Source: Gammaproteobacteria bacterium (GTDB lineage: Bacteria > Pseudomonadota > Gammaproteobacteria > Burkholderiales > Burkholderiaceae_D). Taken from it: a DNA stretch of 64,000 nt. Position numbers and translations under genes: made by a program. Shown here in pieces: positions 42,379-51,160 of the stretch. Below the pieces are notes generated by a model, which had not been told where the DNA came from, ran no database searches, and saw only the letters and a list, made by a program, of their open reading frames with translations. Position 1 is the first letter of the stretch. Each line of letters begins with the position of its first letter. Location of the stretch: assembly GCA_903970185.1 (NCBI GenBank), contig CAJCIC010000020.1, positions 1 through 64,000 on the forward strand. Direction: 5' to 3'.

Positions 42379-43644
42379 ATGAAGGTTCTTGTCGTCGGTG
42401 CTGGCGGTCGCGAGCATGCGCTGGCGTGGCGCCTCGCCCAGTCGCCGCGCGTGCAGCTGGTCTATGTCGCCCCGGGCAATGCCGGCACGGGTGCGCATCC
42501 GAACATGCAAAACGTTCCTGTCACGGATAACGCCGCGCTGATCGAGTTCGTGCGCAAGGAAGGCATCCATTTCACTGTCGTTGGCCCGGAAATCCCGCTT
42601 GCAAGTGGCATCGTCGACGCATTTCGCGAGGCCGAACTGAAAATTTTCGGCCCGACCAAAGACGCTGCGCAACTGGAAACCTCGAAGGATTTTGCCAAGC
42701 AGTTCATGCAACGTCACGCCATCCCGACGGCAAAGTTTCAGACCTTCACCGACCCGCTTGCGGCCAAGGCCTACATCACGCAAAAGGGCGCCCCGATCGT
42801 CGTCAAGGCCGACGGCCTGGCTGCCGGCAAGGGCGTGGTGGTGGCCTCCGATCTGGACAGTGCGCACGCGGCAGTCGATAGCATGTTCAGCGGCTTTGCC
42901 AAGGGTGCACGCGTTGTCGTCGAGGAATTTTTGACCGGCGAGGAAGCGAGTTTCATCGTCATGGTCGATGGCCACCATATCCTGCCCCTTGCGACAAGCC
43001 AGGACCACAAGCGCCTGTCTGACGGCGATGCAGGACCGAACACCGGCGGCATGGGTGCGTATTCGCCCGCGCCCATCGTGACCCCCGAGGTGCACGCGCG
43101 CGTCATGCGTGAAATCATCGTGCCGACCGTGCACGGCATGGCTGCCGACGGCATTCCATTTACCGGATTTCTTTACGCCGGGCTGATGATCGATGCCAGC
43201 GGCAATCCGAAAACGCTCGAATTCAATTGCCGCATGGGCGACCCCGAAACGCAACCGATCATGGCCCGCTTGAAAAGCGACTTGCTGCAGGTGTTCGAGC
43301 ACGCCGTGGCAGGCAGCCTCGATGCGGTGGAGCTCGAGTGGGATCGACGTACTGCCCTTTGCGTTGTGATGGCCGCCAAGGGCTATCCGGATGCCCCGGA
43401 GATGGGCGCGCCAATTAGCGGCATCCCTTCGGACACGCCCGATTGCGTGGTGTTCCAGGCCGGGACGCGGCTGGTCAACGGCAAGACGGTGGTCAGCGGT
43501 GGCCGCGTGCTCGGCGTGACAGCGCTGGCTGATAGCGTGCGCATGGCACAAAGGCGCGCCTACGAGGCGATTGGCTCGATTCATTTTGATGGTGCCCAAT
43601 GGCGCCGCGACATCGGCTGGCGTGCGCTCAACAAGCGCCACTAA
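42379..43644 (+). CDS. purD: Phosphoribosylamine-glycine ligase
   Basis: 421 residues. ATP-grasp enzyme that joins glycine to phosphoribosylamine, the step before PurN. GAGGREHALAWRL at the N-terminus, KADGLAAGKGVVVA in the ATP-binding domain and GFLYAGLM are family landmarks. The hairpin near its start (42348-42371) overlaps the yebC end; its meaning is unclear. Part of the yebC-purD-hemF-nadD run. Confidence 0.96.
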   Translation: MKVLVVGAGGREHALAWRLAQSPRVQLVYVAPGNAGTGAHPNMQNVPVTDNAALIEFVRKEGIHFTVVGPEIPLASGIVDAFREAELKIFGPTKDAAQLETSKDFAKQFMQRHAIPTAKFQTFTDPLAAKAYITQKGAPIVVKADGLAAGKGVVVASDLDSAHAAVDSMFSGFAKGARVVVEEFLTGEEASFIVMVDGHHILPLATSQDHKRLSDGDAGPNTGGMGAYSPAPIVTPEVHARVMREIIVPTVHGMAADGIPFTGFLYAGLMIDASGNPKTLEFNCRMGDPETQPIMARLKSDLLQVFEHAVAGSLDAVELEWDRRTALCVVMAAKGYPDAPEMGAPISGIPSDTPDCVVFQAGTRLVNGKTVVSGGRVLGVTALADSVRMAQRRAYEAIGSIHFDGAQWRRDIGWRALNKRH

Positions 43645-43647
43645 TTC

Positions 43648-44568
43648 ATGTCCAAAGAACCTGCAACCGAGCACGTCGCGCACTACCTTGAAGAACTGCA
43701 GCGCCGCATCGTCCTGGCGCTGCAAGGCCTGGATCGCGAGCGTTTCATGCATGATCCATGGAAAAAAGGCGAGAACGAAGCCTTAGGCGGCCATGGCGTA
43801 ACGTCGATCATCGAGGGCGGATCACTTTTTGAGCGCGGCGGCGTCGGCTTTTCTCGCGTTACCGGCAAGCGCTTGCCGCCCTCGGCGAGCGCGACGCGGC
43901 CCGAGCTTGCCGGACGCAGCTTCGAGGCCATCGGCGTGTCGCTGGTACTGCATCCCAGAAACCCCTACATCCCCACTGTGCATATGAACGTGCGCTATTT
44001 CATTGCAAGCGGCGCCGGACAAGAGCCCGTGTGGTGGTTCGGCGGAGGCATGGACCTCACCCCTTACTATGGCTTTGTCGAGGATGTGCGCCACTTCCAT
44101 CAGACATGCAAGGATGCGCTTGAGCCCTATGGATCCGAGCTCTATCCGAAGTTCAAGACGCAGTGTGATACCTATTTCCGCATCAAGCACCGCAACGAGC
44201 CGCGAGGCGTTGGCGGCATCTTCTTTGACGATTTCAGTGCCCTTGGATTTGATCGAAGCTTTGCCTTGATGGCAAGCGTTGGCGATCACTTCACAAGGGC
44301 TTATCTGCCCCTCGTAGAGCGGCGCAGCGCAATGAGCTATGGCGAAGAACAGCGCCGCTGGCAGTCGCTCAGACGCGGCCGCTACGTTGAGTTCAACCTG
44401 GTTTATGACCGCGGCACGCTTTTCGGGCTGCAGTCTGGCGGCCGCACCGAATCGATCCTGATGTCGATGCCGCCCGAAGTCAGCTGGCGCTACGACCATG
44501 GTCCGACGACCGGCAGTCCGGAATCGGTATTTTTGACCGAATTCCTTGTCGTTCGCGACTGGATATGA
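43648..44568 (+). CDS. hemF: Oxygen-dependent coproporphyrinogen III oxidase
   Basis: 306 residues. It decarboxylates two propionates of coproporphyrinogen III to vinyl groups using O2, in haem synthesis. [20 protein letters not shown] and [11 protein letters not shown] are strong family motifs; [18 protein letters not shown] follows. It starts three bp after purD and overlaps nadD in ATGA. Presence of HemF implies an organism able to grow with oxygen. Confidence 0.96.
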   Translation: MSKEPATEHVAHYLEELQRRIVLALQGLDRERFMHDPWKKGENEALGGHGVTSIIEGGSLFERGGVGFSRVTGKRLPPSASATRPELAGRSFEAIGVSLVLHPRNPYIPTVHMNVRYFIASGAGQEPVWWFGGGMDLTPYYGFVEDVRHFHQTCKDALEPYGSELYPKFKTQCDTYFRIKHRNEPRGVGGIFFDDFSALGFDRSFALMASVGDHFTRAYLPLVERRSAMSYGEEQRRWQSLRRGRYVEFNLVYDRGTLFGLQSGGRTESILMSMPPEVSWRYDHGPTTGSPESVFLTEFLVVRDWI

Positions 44569-45221
44569 GCGCAGGGCGCATTGGAATTCTGGGCGGTACC
44601 TTCGATCCTCCCCACGTCGCCCATGTAGCCCTGGCCGAGCTGTTCAGAAAGGCCCTTGATTTATCGGAGCTGATCCTGATTCCGGCCGGCAATCCCTGGC
44701 AGAAGCCGGCGCTGCGGACGGCAGCGGTCGACCGCATCACCATGCTCGAGCTGGCGTTTGCGACATACCCAGGCCGCGTTGCCATCGACGAGCGTGAAAT
44801 CAGGCGCTCGGGGCCAAGCTATACCGTTGACACGCTCGCGGAATTGCGCGTGGAACAGGGACCGCAAGCCTGCCTGACCTTTCTCATGGGCGCCGACCAG
44901 CTGCTCGCACTTCCGGGCTGGCACCAATGGCGCAAACTTTTCGATCTCGCCAACCTTGCCGCGGCAGGTCGGCCAGGATCTGCGCTTGACCCCCTCGCAT
45001 GGCCGCAGGAATTTCGCAAGGAACTGGCCGGGCGCATCGTGCTTCCCGCCGATCTCCTGACGCCAAATGGCAGCGTTGTGCTGGTCCCGGCCGACTTGGG
45101 CGACGTCTCCTCAAGCCAGGTGCGCAGCTTGCTCAAGGATCGCAGTCCCAACCTTGCAGCCGATCTGTTACCCTCGCCTGTTCTGGAATTCATCCGCCGG
45201 CGCGGGTTGTACACATACTGA
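44565..45221 (+). CDS. nadD: Nicotinate-nucleotide adenylyltransferase
   Basis: 218 residues. It converts nicotinate mononucleotide to deamido-NAD. The nucleotidyltransferase signature [14 protein letters not shown] with its two histidines is at residues 9-22, and the second conserved block SSSQVRSLL is near the C-terminus. ATGA overlap with hemF upstream and direct junction with rsfS downstream. Confidence 0.95.
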   Translation: MSAGRIGILGGTFDPPHVAHVALAELFRKALDLSELILIPAGNPWQKPALRTAAVDRITMLELAFATYPGRVAIDEREIRRSGPSYTVDTLAELRVEQGPQACLTFLMGADQLLALPGWHQWRKLFDLANLAAAGRPGSALDPLAWPQEFRKELAGRIVLPADLLTPNGSVVLVPADLGDVSSSQVRSLLKDRSPNLAADLLPSPVLEFIRRRGLYTY

Positions 45222-45728
45222 ATGGATACCCGAAAACTGCAGCGCGTGATCGTCGATGCCTTGGAAGACGTCAAAGGCCAGGACATACGGGTATTTAACA
45301 GCTCGGGGCTCACCGATCTCTTCGATCGGGTCGTGATCGCTACCGGGACGTCGAACCGGCATACCCGATCGCTCGCCAACGCCGTGCGCGAAAAGGTCAA
45401 GGCCGCAGGCGGCGAAGTCATCGGCATGGAAGGTGAAGACAGCGGCGAATGGGTCCTGGTCGATCTCGGTGATGCACTTGTGCACATCATGCAGCCGACG
45501 ATTCGCGCCTACTACAATCTCGAGGAAATCTGGGGCGACAAGCCGGTTGTGCTCAAGTCGGCCGCGGCGCCGAAATCGCCTTCCCGGCCCAAGGCCATGG
45601 CGTCGGGCGAGAAGGCGCGTCAGGTTGTCCCGCGCAAGGCGAGCCGCACAGCCACGACCGCCAAGGCGAAGCCTGCAAAAAAGGCGGCGGCCGGAACAAA
45701 ACGTCTGCCAAGGTCACGCGCCGCGTAG
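45222..45728 (+). CDS. rsfS: Ribosomal silencing factor RsfS
   Basis: 168 residues, longer than the usual 105-120. The RsfS/Iojap domain occupies about 1-115 (KGQDIRVFNSSGLTDLFD, EGEDSGEWVLVDLGDALVHI, YNLEEIWGDKP), followed by a 50-residue tail rich in Lys, Ala and Arg. It binds L14 (uL14) of the large subunit and blocks subunit joining in starvation. The basic tail could contact rRNA; such tails occur in some beta-proteobacteria. It starts right at the nadD stop. Confidence 0.94.
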   Translation: MDTRKLQRVIVDALEDVKGQDIRVFNSSGLTDLFDRVVIATGTSNRHTRSLANAVREKVKAAGGEVIGMEGEDSGEWVLVDLGDALVHIMQPTIRAYYNLEEIWGDKPVVLKSAAAPKSPSRPKAMASGEKARQVVPRKASRTATTAKAKPAKKAAAGTKRLPRSRAA

Positions 45729-45734
45729 CCCGCC

Positions 45735-46202
45735 ATGGCGCTTCTGATCGTCGCGGTCGGACAGCGCATGCCCGCCTGGGTCGAGGCCGGATTTGCCGAG
45801 TATGCCAAACGCATGCCGCCCGAACTTCGCATCGAACTCAAGGAAATCAAGGCGCAGGCGCGATCACAGGCTGCGACCAAGACCCTTCTTCTTGCCGAAG
45901 CCGAACGCATCCGTGCTGTCCTGCCCCGCAAGGCAACGCTCGTCGCCCTCGACGAGAAGGGTCTGGACGTGACAAGCGTTGAACTTGCGCAGCATCTTGT
46001 GCGCTGGCAAGCCCAGGGCGAGCCCGTCGCCTTCGTCATCGGCTCAGCCGATGGGCTGGACGCGTCACTCAAGTCAGATGCAGCGCTGCTTTTGAAACTG
46101 TCGTCGATGACGCTGCCCCACGGACTTGCACGGGTGCTGCTTGCCGAGCAGCTGTACCGCGCGGCAAGCATCATCGCCAAGCATCCCTACCATCGTGTCT
46201 GA
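45735..46202 (+). CDS. rlmH: 23S rRNA (pseudouridine-1915-N3)-methyltransferase
   Basis: 155 residues, the RlmH length. A SPOUT methyltransferase acting on the pseudouridine of helix 69. The SAM-binding knot has [10 protein letters not shown], and the C-terminal [22 protein letters not shown] and YHR-V tail are diagnostic. It starts six bp after rsfS. Confidence 0.96.
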   Translation: MALLIVAVGQRMPAWVEAGFAEYAKRMPPELRIELKEIKAQARSQAATKTLLLAEAERIRAVLPRKATLVALDEKGLDVTSVELAQHLVRWQAQGEPVAFVIGSADGLDASLKSDAALLLKLSSMTLPHGLARVLLAEQLYRAASIIAKHPYHRV

Positions 46203-46809
46203 AGCTTTGCACAGCTTCATCTATCTGGCATCGGCAAGCCCGCGCAGAAGGGAATTGCTGGCGCAAATCGGCGTTGAATTCAGGATGTTGCTCGCTGCGC
46301 CAAACGAGGACGTCGAAGGGCTCGAAGTCCCCGAAAAGAACGAGAGCGCGCGCCACTACGTGATGCGTGTCACGGCACTCAAGGCCGGCGCCGCGCTGAT
46401 GCGGCTACGCTCGCGCAAGCTGGTTGATGCGCCCCTGCTGGTTGCCGACACAACGGTGAGCATTGAAGGCATGCTTCTCGGTAAGCCGCGCGACGGCAAA
46501 GACGCAACGCGCATGCTGCAACGCCTTTCCGGACGCACCCATCGCGTGCTGACCGCGGTTGCCGTCGCATATCGCCGTCGCCTCGATTTCGCCTTGAGCG
46601 AATCGCGCGTGACGATGGCCGTGCTCGATGCGGCAACCCTCGCGCACTACCTCGAATCCGGGGAAGCCTTCGGCAAGGCGGGTGCATACGCGATCCAGGG
46701 GCGCGCCGCGGCCTTCATCACGCGCATCAGCGGCAGTCACAGCGGCATCGTCGGCCTGCCGCTGGCCGAGACTGCACAACTGCTCAAAAGCTTTGACGTC
46801 AAATTCTAG
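46195..46809 (+). CDS. Maf-like nucleoside triphosphate pyrophosphatase
   Basis: 204 residues from a GTG at 46195 overlapping the rlmH end by eight bp; the frame is open further upstream, but the family begins near [15 protein letters not shown]. Maf proteins hydrolyse non-canonical or canonical NTPs to NMPs. The [10 protein letters not shown] loop and the DTTV motif (metal-binding Asp) are present, and the [15 protein letters not shown] block is typical. It could be YceF or YhdE type; I do not split them. Confidence 0.88.
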   Translation: MSEALHSFIYLASASPRRRELLAQIGVEFRMLLAAPNEDVEGLEVPEKNESARHYVMRVTALKAGAALMRLRSRKLVDAPLLVADTTVSIEGMLLGKPRDGKDATRMLQRLSGRTHRVLTAVAVAYRRRLDFALSESRVTMAVLDAATLAHYLESGEAFGKAGAYAIQGRAAAFITRISGSHSGIVGLPLAETAQLLKSFDVKF

Positions 46810-46836
46810 CGCCACCGCTTGGCATAGAATGGCCCA

Positions 46837-48303
46837 ATGACCGAGGACATATTGATCAACGTCACGCCACAGGAAACGCGCGTGGCGATTGTACTGCAGG
46901 GCGCCGTACAGGAACTCCACATCGAGCGCACGGCGAGTCGCGGGCTCGTGGGCAATGTCTACCTCGGCCGGGTCGCCCGGGTTTTGCCCGGAATGCAGTC
47001 GGCGTTCATCGATATCGGGCTTGAGCGCGCGGCGTTCCTGCATGTCGCCGATATCTGGCACGCTGAGCACCACAAGGAACATCGCGGCAACGGTGCGACG
47101 CCCATCGAGCGCCTTTTGCGCGAAGGCCAGTCACTGGTGGTGCAAGTCATCAAGGATCCGATTGGCACCAAAGGCGCACGCCTGTCGACGCAAATCAGCA
47201 TCGCAGGGCGCATGCTGGTGTATCTGCCGCAGGACTCGCACATCGGCATTTCGCAGCGCATTGCTGACGAAGCCGGACGTGCGCTCTTGCGGGACAAGGT
47301 TGCGCGCCTTGTGCCCGCCGACGAAAAGGGCGGCTTCATCGTTCGCACCATGGCCGAGGATGCGAGCGACAGCGACCTGACTGCTGACATCGCCTATTTG
47401 AGAAAACTGTTAAAGAGCATCGTCGCCGCGAGCCAGACCATGGCGGCGCCGGCATTTCTCTACCAGGACCTGAGCCTTGCGCAACGCGTCTTGCGTGACC
47501 TGGTGGGCGAAGAGACCAGCAGCATCCAGATCGACTCGCGCGAGAGCTACCAGCAACTGCTCGAATTCGCGAAGGAATACGTGCCCTCGGTCAGCGACCG
47601 GCTGCTGCATTACACGGGGGAGCGACCGCTTTTCGATCTGTACCACGTCGAAGACGAGATCGAACGCGCGCTTGGCCGTCGCGTCGATCTGAAATCGGGG
47701 GGCTACCTGATTCTCGACCAGACCGAGGCGATGACCACCATCGACGTCAATACCGGTGCCTTTGTTGGCAACCGCTCGTTTGACGACACCATCTTCAAGA
47801 CCAATCTCGAAGCAGCGCACGCCATTGCCAGGCAACTGCGCCTGCGCAACCTTGGCGGCATCATCATCCTGGATTTCATCGATATGGAAAGCGTGGAACA
47901 CCGCGATGCCGTGCTTGCAGAACTGAACAAGGCCCTGGCGCGCGATCACATGCGCATGACCGTCAATGGATTCACGCAGCTAGGGCTTGTCGAGATGACA
48001 CGAAAGCGCACGCGCGAATCCTTGGCCCACGTTCTTTGCGAGCCGTGCCCGATCTGCCAGGGCAAGGGCGAACTGAAGACAGCGCGCACGATTTGCTATG
48101 ACATCCTGCGCGAGTTGCTGCGCGAGGCGCGACAGTTCAATCCGCGCGAATTCAGGATTCTGGCGTCCCAGCAGGTCATCGACCTTTTTCTTGAAGAGGA
48201 ATCCCAGAACCTCGCCTTGCTTGGCGATTTCATCGGCAAGCCGATCTCGCTCCAGGTGGAGAATGTCTATCATCAGGAGCAGTACGACATTATCCTGATG
48301 TGA
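46837..48303 (+). CDS. rng: Ribonuclease G
   Basis: 488 residues, the RNase G length (shorter than RNase E). It trims the 5' end of 16S rRNA and degrades some mRNAs. An S1 domain is seen from about residue 35 (GNVYLGRVARVLPGMQSAF), the catalytic magnesium site in TTIDVNTGAFVG and IIILDFIDM, and the zinc-link cysteines in CEPCPICQGKG. It ends in TGATG, which overlaps the start of a short ORF. Confidence 0.95.
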   Translation: MTEDILINVTPQETRVAIVLQGAVQELHIERTASRGLVGNVYLGRVARVLPGMQSAFIDIGLERAAFLHVADIWHAEHHKEHRGNGATPIERLLREGQSLVVQVIKDPIGTKGARLSTQISIAGRMLVYLPQDSHIGISQRIADEAGRALLRDKVARLVPADEKGGFIVRTMAEDASDSDLTADIAYLRKLLKSIVAASQTMAAPAFLYQDLSLAQRVLRDLVGEETSSIQIDSRESYQQLLEFAKEYVPSVSDRLLHYTGERPLFDLYHVEDEIERALGRRVDLKSGGYLILDQTEAMTTIDVNTGAFVGNRSFDDTIFKTNLEAAHAIARQLRLRNLGGIIILDFIDMESVEHRDAVLAELNKALARDHMRMTVNGFTQLGLVEMTRKRTRESLAHVLCEPCPICQGKGELKTARTICYDILRELLREARQFNPREFRILASQQVIDLFLEEESQNLALLGDFIGKPISLQVENVYHQEQYDIILM

Positions 48304-48404
48304 TGTCATCGGACGACAACCCGGCCAAGACGACACCAGAAAAATCTGCACGCTCCCTGTTCAATGCCCGCGGCAACGTGGCAGAATTTGCCGGCAGGGG
48401 ATGA
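48303..48404 (+). CDS. Possible coupled micro-ORF (33 aa)
   Basis: An ATG overlapping the rng stop (TGATG) opens a 33-codon frame ending at 48404. The peptide is polar and basic with no signal peptide or motif that I recognise. Its only support is the exact overlap with rng and with the next micro-ORF. It may be a chance frame. Confidence 0.25.
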   Translation: MSSDDNPAKTTPEKSARSLFNARGNVAEFAGRG

Positions 48405-48502
48405 AAGCGGCATCTGCTTGCCTCTATCTCGCCTCGCTTGACCGTGCCTGGCGCGGGTTGCCACAAGACCCGCTGTCCTCATTCGAATGGTGGCATCGAT
48501 GA
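48401..48502 (+). CDS. Possible coupled micro-ORF (33 aa)
   Basis: This frame starts in the ATGA that ends the previous micro-ORF and itself ends in the ATGA that starts the DUF1905/YdeI gene. The peptide is 33 residues with several Trp (AWRGLP, FEWWHR). No family is recognised. The chain of three exact overlaps is unusual, but each frame is so short that chance cannot be excluded. Confidence 0.25.
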   Translation: MKAASACLYLASLDRAWRGLPQDPLSSFEWWHR

Positions 48503-49053
48503 CGAGAACGGCATCAACGATTCGTTTTAGCGCAAAACTGCTGCGTCCGGCAGAACCCTCGAAGGGCGAAGCGTGGACGTTTCTGATCCTGCCAAAAGAT
48601 GCCAGCGCGAAACTTCCTACGCGCGGCATGACCGCGGTGGCAGGCACCCTCAATGGCCAGCCGTTTCGGGCGATGCTTGAGCCCGACGGCCAAAAAAGTC
48701 ATTGGCTGAAAGTGCCCGACAAGGTACGCGAGGCTGCTGCAGCGAAGCCAGGTGACGTGGTCTTGCTGGACATTGTCTCAAGTGGCGAGGAGCCAGAACC
48801 CCGCGTGCCGCCTGACCTGCGCAAGGCACTGGCAGCCTCGCCCAAGGCGGCACAGGTCTGGTCAGACATCACGCCGATCGCGCGCAGGGACTGGATCCAA
48901 TGGATCACGTCTGCCAAGCGCCTTGAGACGCGCGCGCGCCGGATCGGCAATGCGTGCGACATGCTTGCAGCCGGCAAGCGACGGGTGTGCTGTTTTGATC
49001 GATCCGGCGTCTATAGCAAGGCCTTGGGCGCCCCCAGGGCCTGCCCGACCTGA
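48499..49053 (+). CDS. DUF1905 / YdeI (OmdA) family protein
   Basis: 184 residues from the ATG at 48499; an ATG at 48487 would add four residues. The first 95 residues are a DUF1905 beta-barrel-like domain (FLILPKDASAKLP, VAGTLNGQPF, HWLKVPDKVRE). The C-terminal part is the YdeI/OmpD-associated domain: PPDLRKALAASPKAAQVW and ARRDWIQWITSAKRLETRARR. Members are linked to peptide/bacteriocin resistance in some species, but the biochemical role is unknown. Confidence 0.82.
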   Translation: MTRTASTIRFSAKLLRPAEPSKGEAWTFLILPKDASAKLPTRGMTAVAGTLNGQPFRAMLEPDGQKSHWLKVPDKVREAAAAKPGDVVLLDIVSSGEEPEPRVPPDLRKALAASPKAAQVWSDITPIARRDWIQWITSAKRLETRARRIGNACDMLAAGKRRVCCFDRSGVYSKALGAPRACPT

Positions 49054-49088
49054 AGCGTCATGGCCATCGCGTCTGCTGCAATACGCGT

Positions 49089-50696
49089 TTGAACGAGTTG
49101 ACGACAACGATTGCCAGGGCACGCGCTGCGCTGAATGCTGGCGAAGGCCAGAAAGCACTTGAACTGGCACGCGCTGCTCTTGACGCAGCCAGATCGCCCG
49201 ACGCTTTAGCCGAGCAGCTCGCCGAGAGCCTGAACCTCCATGGCGACGTCCTGTTGTTTCGCTCCGAATATGCCGAAGCGATGAGTTGCTTCATCGAAGC
49301 TCTCGACCTCTGGCGCCAGTTGGACAAAAGCGCCATGGTGGTCGGATGCTTGCACAGCATCGCGCAGATCGATATGCATGTGGGCAATCTCGCAGAAGCG
49401 GCCAAGGCCTGCTCGGCCGCGTTAACACTGGCCGCCGGTCTTGACGCCGCAACACAAGCGCCCCTGCTGCAAAGGATGGGGATGCTCTATGCCCGGCTCG
49501 GTGATCTCGAGCGTGCACAAAAGTTCCATGAGGAGGCGGCTTCCTACCATCGCATGATCGGTGACGACGCCGCTCTTGCATCTGCGCTGAATAGCATCGG
49601 CACCCTCTATCTTCGTTCCGGCGAAGAAAATGTAAAAAATGATCCGGTCAAGGCCAGGCAAGCCTTTTTGAGCGCACGAAACCAGCTCGAGACCGCAGCA
49701 GAAATCGCCAAGCGCACGACAGACCGACATCTGCAGGGCCTCATCGCTGGCAACATCGGCAGCGTGCTTGCGCGCCTGGGTCAGCTCGATGACGCGCTTG
49801 AATTAATGCACCTGCAACTTGAAATTGTTCGTTCCGCCGGAGATCGCTATAACGAGTCACTTTGCCTTGCCAATATCGGCGAGGCCATGCGTTTGGCAGG
49901 ACGCCCAACTGATGCGCTCGAAGTCGTCAAGGACGCACTGACGATCGCCGAATCACTCAACTCGGTCATGAGACAACGACGCGCGCACGAGGAGCTGTCA
50001 AACTGCTTCGAGGAATTGGGAGATTTCCGCAGCGCGCTTTTCCACTACAAGCGCTTTGATCACTTCAAGGATGCCGTGCATGCGGAACAAACCGAGCGAC
50101 AAACCCACGATCTCCAGATCCAGGTTGCCGTGAACGAAGTCCGCGCGCAAGCCGAGAGCTATCGCGCCGAGCGAGACCGGCTCGAGCATTTGAATGCGCG
50201 TTTGCATGACGAGGCGTATCGAGACCCGCTGACCCAGCTCTCGAACCGCAGAAGCCTTGATGAAGGGCTGGAAGATGCGTACTCGCGGTCCGTTCGCGAC
50301 AAGACCCCTCTGGCGATTGCCCTCGCCGACGTTGACCATTTCAAGCTCATCAATGACCGCTTCTCGCATGCAACCGGCGACCAGGTCCTCAGGCAGATTT
50401 CAACCTTGCTTCGTCGTGCGCTGCGCGATCGGGATCTGGTCGCTCGCTATGGCGGAGAAGAATTCGCCCTCGTTTTGGTCGGTCTCGAACTCGACCGCGC
50501 CCTGATGGCCTGTGAACGCTTGCGGGCCGCAGTGCAAGGCTATCGCTGGAGCGAAATTCACCCTGACTTGCAGGTGACCATCAGTATTGGCGTCACCGCC
50601 GAAACTTCCCTGGGCTCCGGCAGCGCAATGCTCGAGGCCGCCGATCACAAGTTATACGAGGCCAAGCGCGCCGGGCGCAACCGAATTTCGCATTGA
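49089..50696 (+). CDS. TPR-GGDEF diguanylate cyclase
   Basis: 535 residues from a TTG at 49089; no in-frame ATG exists near it, and another TTG nine bp later is possible. About eight tetratricopeptide-like helical repeats fill residues 1-330, then a coiled coil (about 335-375), then a GGDEF domain. The active site is RYGGEEF at about 455, and an inhibitory I-site RDRD stands exactly five residues before it, so both catalysis and product inhibition should be intact. No signal peptide or membrane segment is seen. The TPR part may sense a protein partner. It makes c-di-GMP and stands upstream of the outer-membrane cluster. Confidence 0.9.
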   Translation: MNELTTTIARARAALNAGEGQKALELARAALDAARSPDALAEQLAESLNLHGDVLLFRSEYAEAMSCFIEALDLWRQLDKSAMVVGCLHSIAQIDMHVGNLAEAAKACSAALTLAAGLDAATQAPLLQRMGMLYARLGDLERAQKFHEEAASYHRMIGDDAALASALNSIGTLYLRSGEENVKNDPVKARQAFLSARNQLETAAEIAKRTTDRHLQGLIAGNIGSVLARLGQLDDALELMHLQLEIVRSAGDRYNESLCLANIGEAMRLAGRPTDALEVVKDALTIAESLNSVMRQRRAHEELSNCFEELGDFRSALFHYKRFDHFKDAVHAEQTERQTHDLQIQVAVNEVRAQAESYRAERDRLEHLNARLHDEAYRDPLTQLSNRRSLDEGLEDAYSRSVRDKTPLAIALADVDHFKLINDRFSHATGDQVLRQISTLLRRALRDRDLVARYGGEEFALVLVGLELDRALMACERLRAAVQGYRWSEIHPDLQVTISIGVTAETSLGSGSAMLEAADHKLYEAKRAGRNRISH

Positions 50697-51160
50697 CGTC
50701 GGTCATCGCCGCCTTCCTGACGCGGGCGGCAAATGCATGCGCTCTTGCGTGCGCCCATCTGTTGCCTATCGACGATCAGAGACACGACGCGCGAGGCGCT
50801 GCCAATGCAAGCGGCTTAGGCACATTCGCAACACGGCTTGCGGTGCAAAACCGGTCTCGGAACCCGTGCAAGCGCCGGCGCGCCAGGAACAAAGCGGCGC
50901 GCACTTCGCTTCCTGAGGCCATCGCCTCGCCTTGATGCGCGATCGCCCAGGCGCGCGCAGCCCGTGCGCGAGGCAAGGCTAAGTCGCGCATCGGTGTGTA
51001 TTTTTTCACACACAATCGTGTTGATTCTTGCGCCGCGTTCATGAACAATGCGTGTCTAAAATTGCGCGCAAAGCACTGTCGCCCCTGGCGTGGGCTGTTC
51101 GAGTAGCGCGACGTTTCGGGCAGGTGGATCGGTGGGGATCGGCATGACCTTGGAGGGCGT
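50697..51160. other. Intergenic region before the TPR-barrel gene, with hairpin and promoter-like boxes
   Basis: 464 bp without a convincing gene. A small AT-rich island near 50990-51070 stands out against the GC-rich background: GTGTGT (50994-50999) pairs with ACACAC (51008-51013) around a T-rich loop, followed by TTGATT (51021-51026), 17 bp and AACAAT (51044-51049), a plausible promoter about 110 bp before the ATG at 51161. A TAAAAT at 51057-51062 is another -10 candidate. Confidence 0.5.

Noticed and set aside
42376-43752. A 458-codon minus-strand frame
   Set aside because: It is antisense to purD, whose ATP-grasp motifs are intact, and its translation is His/Arg-rich without a family.
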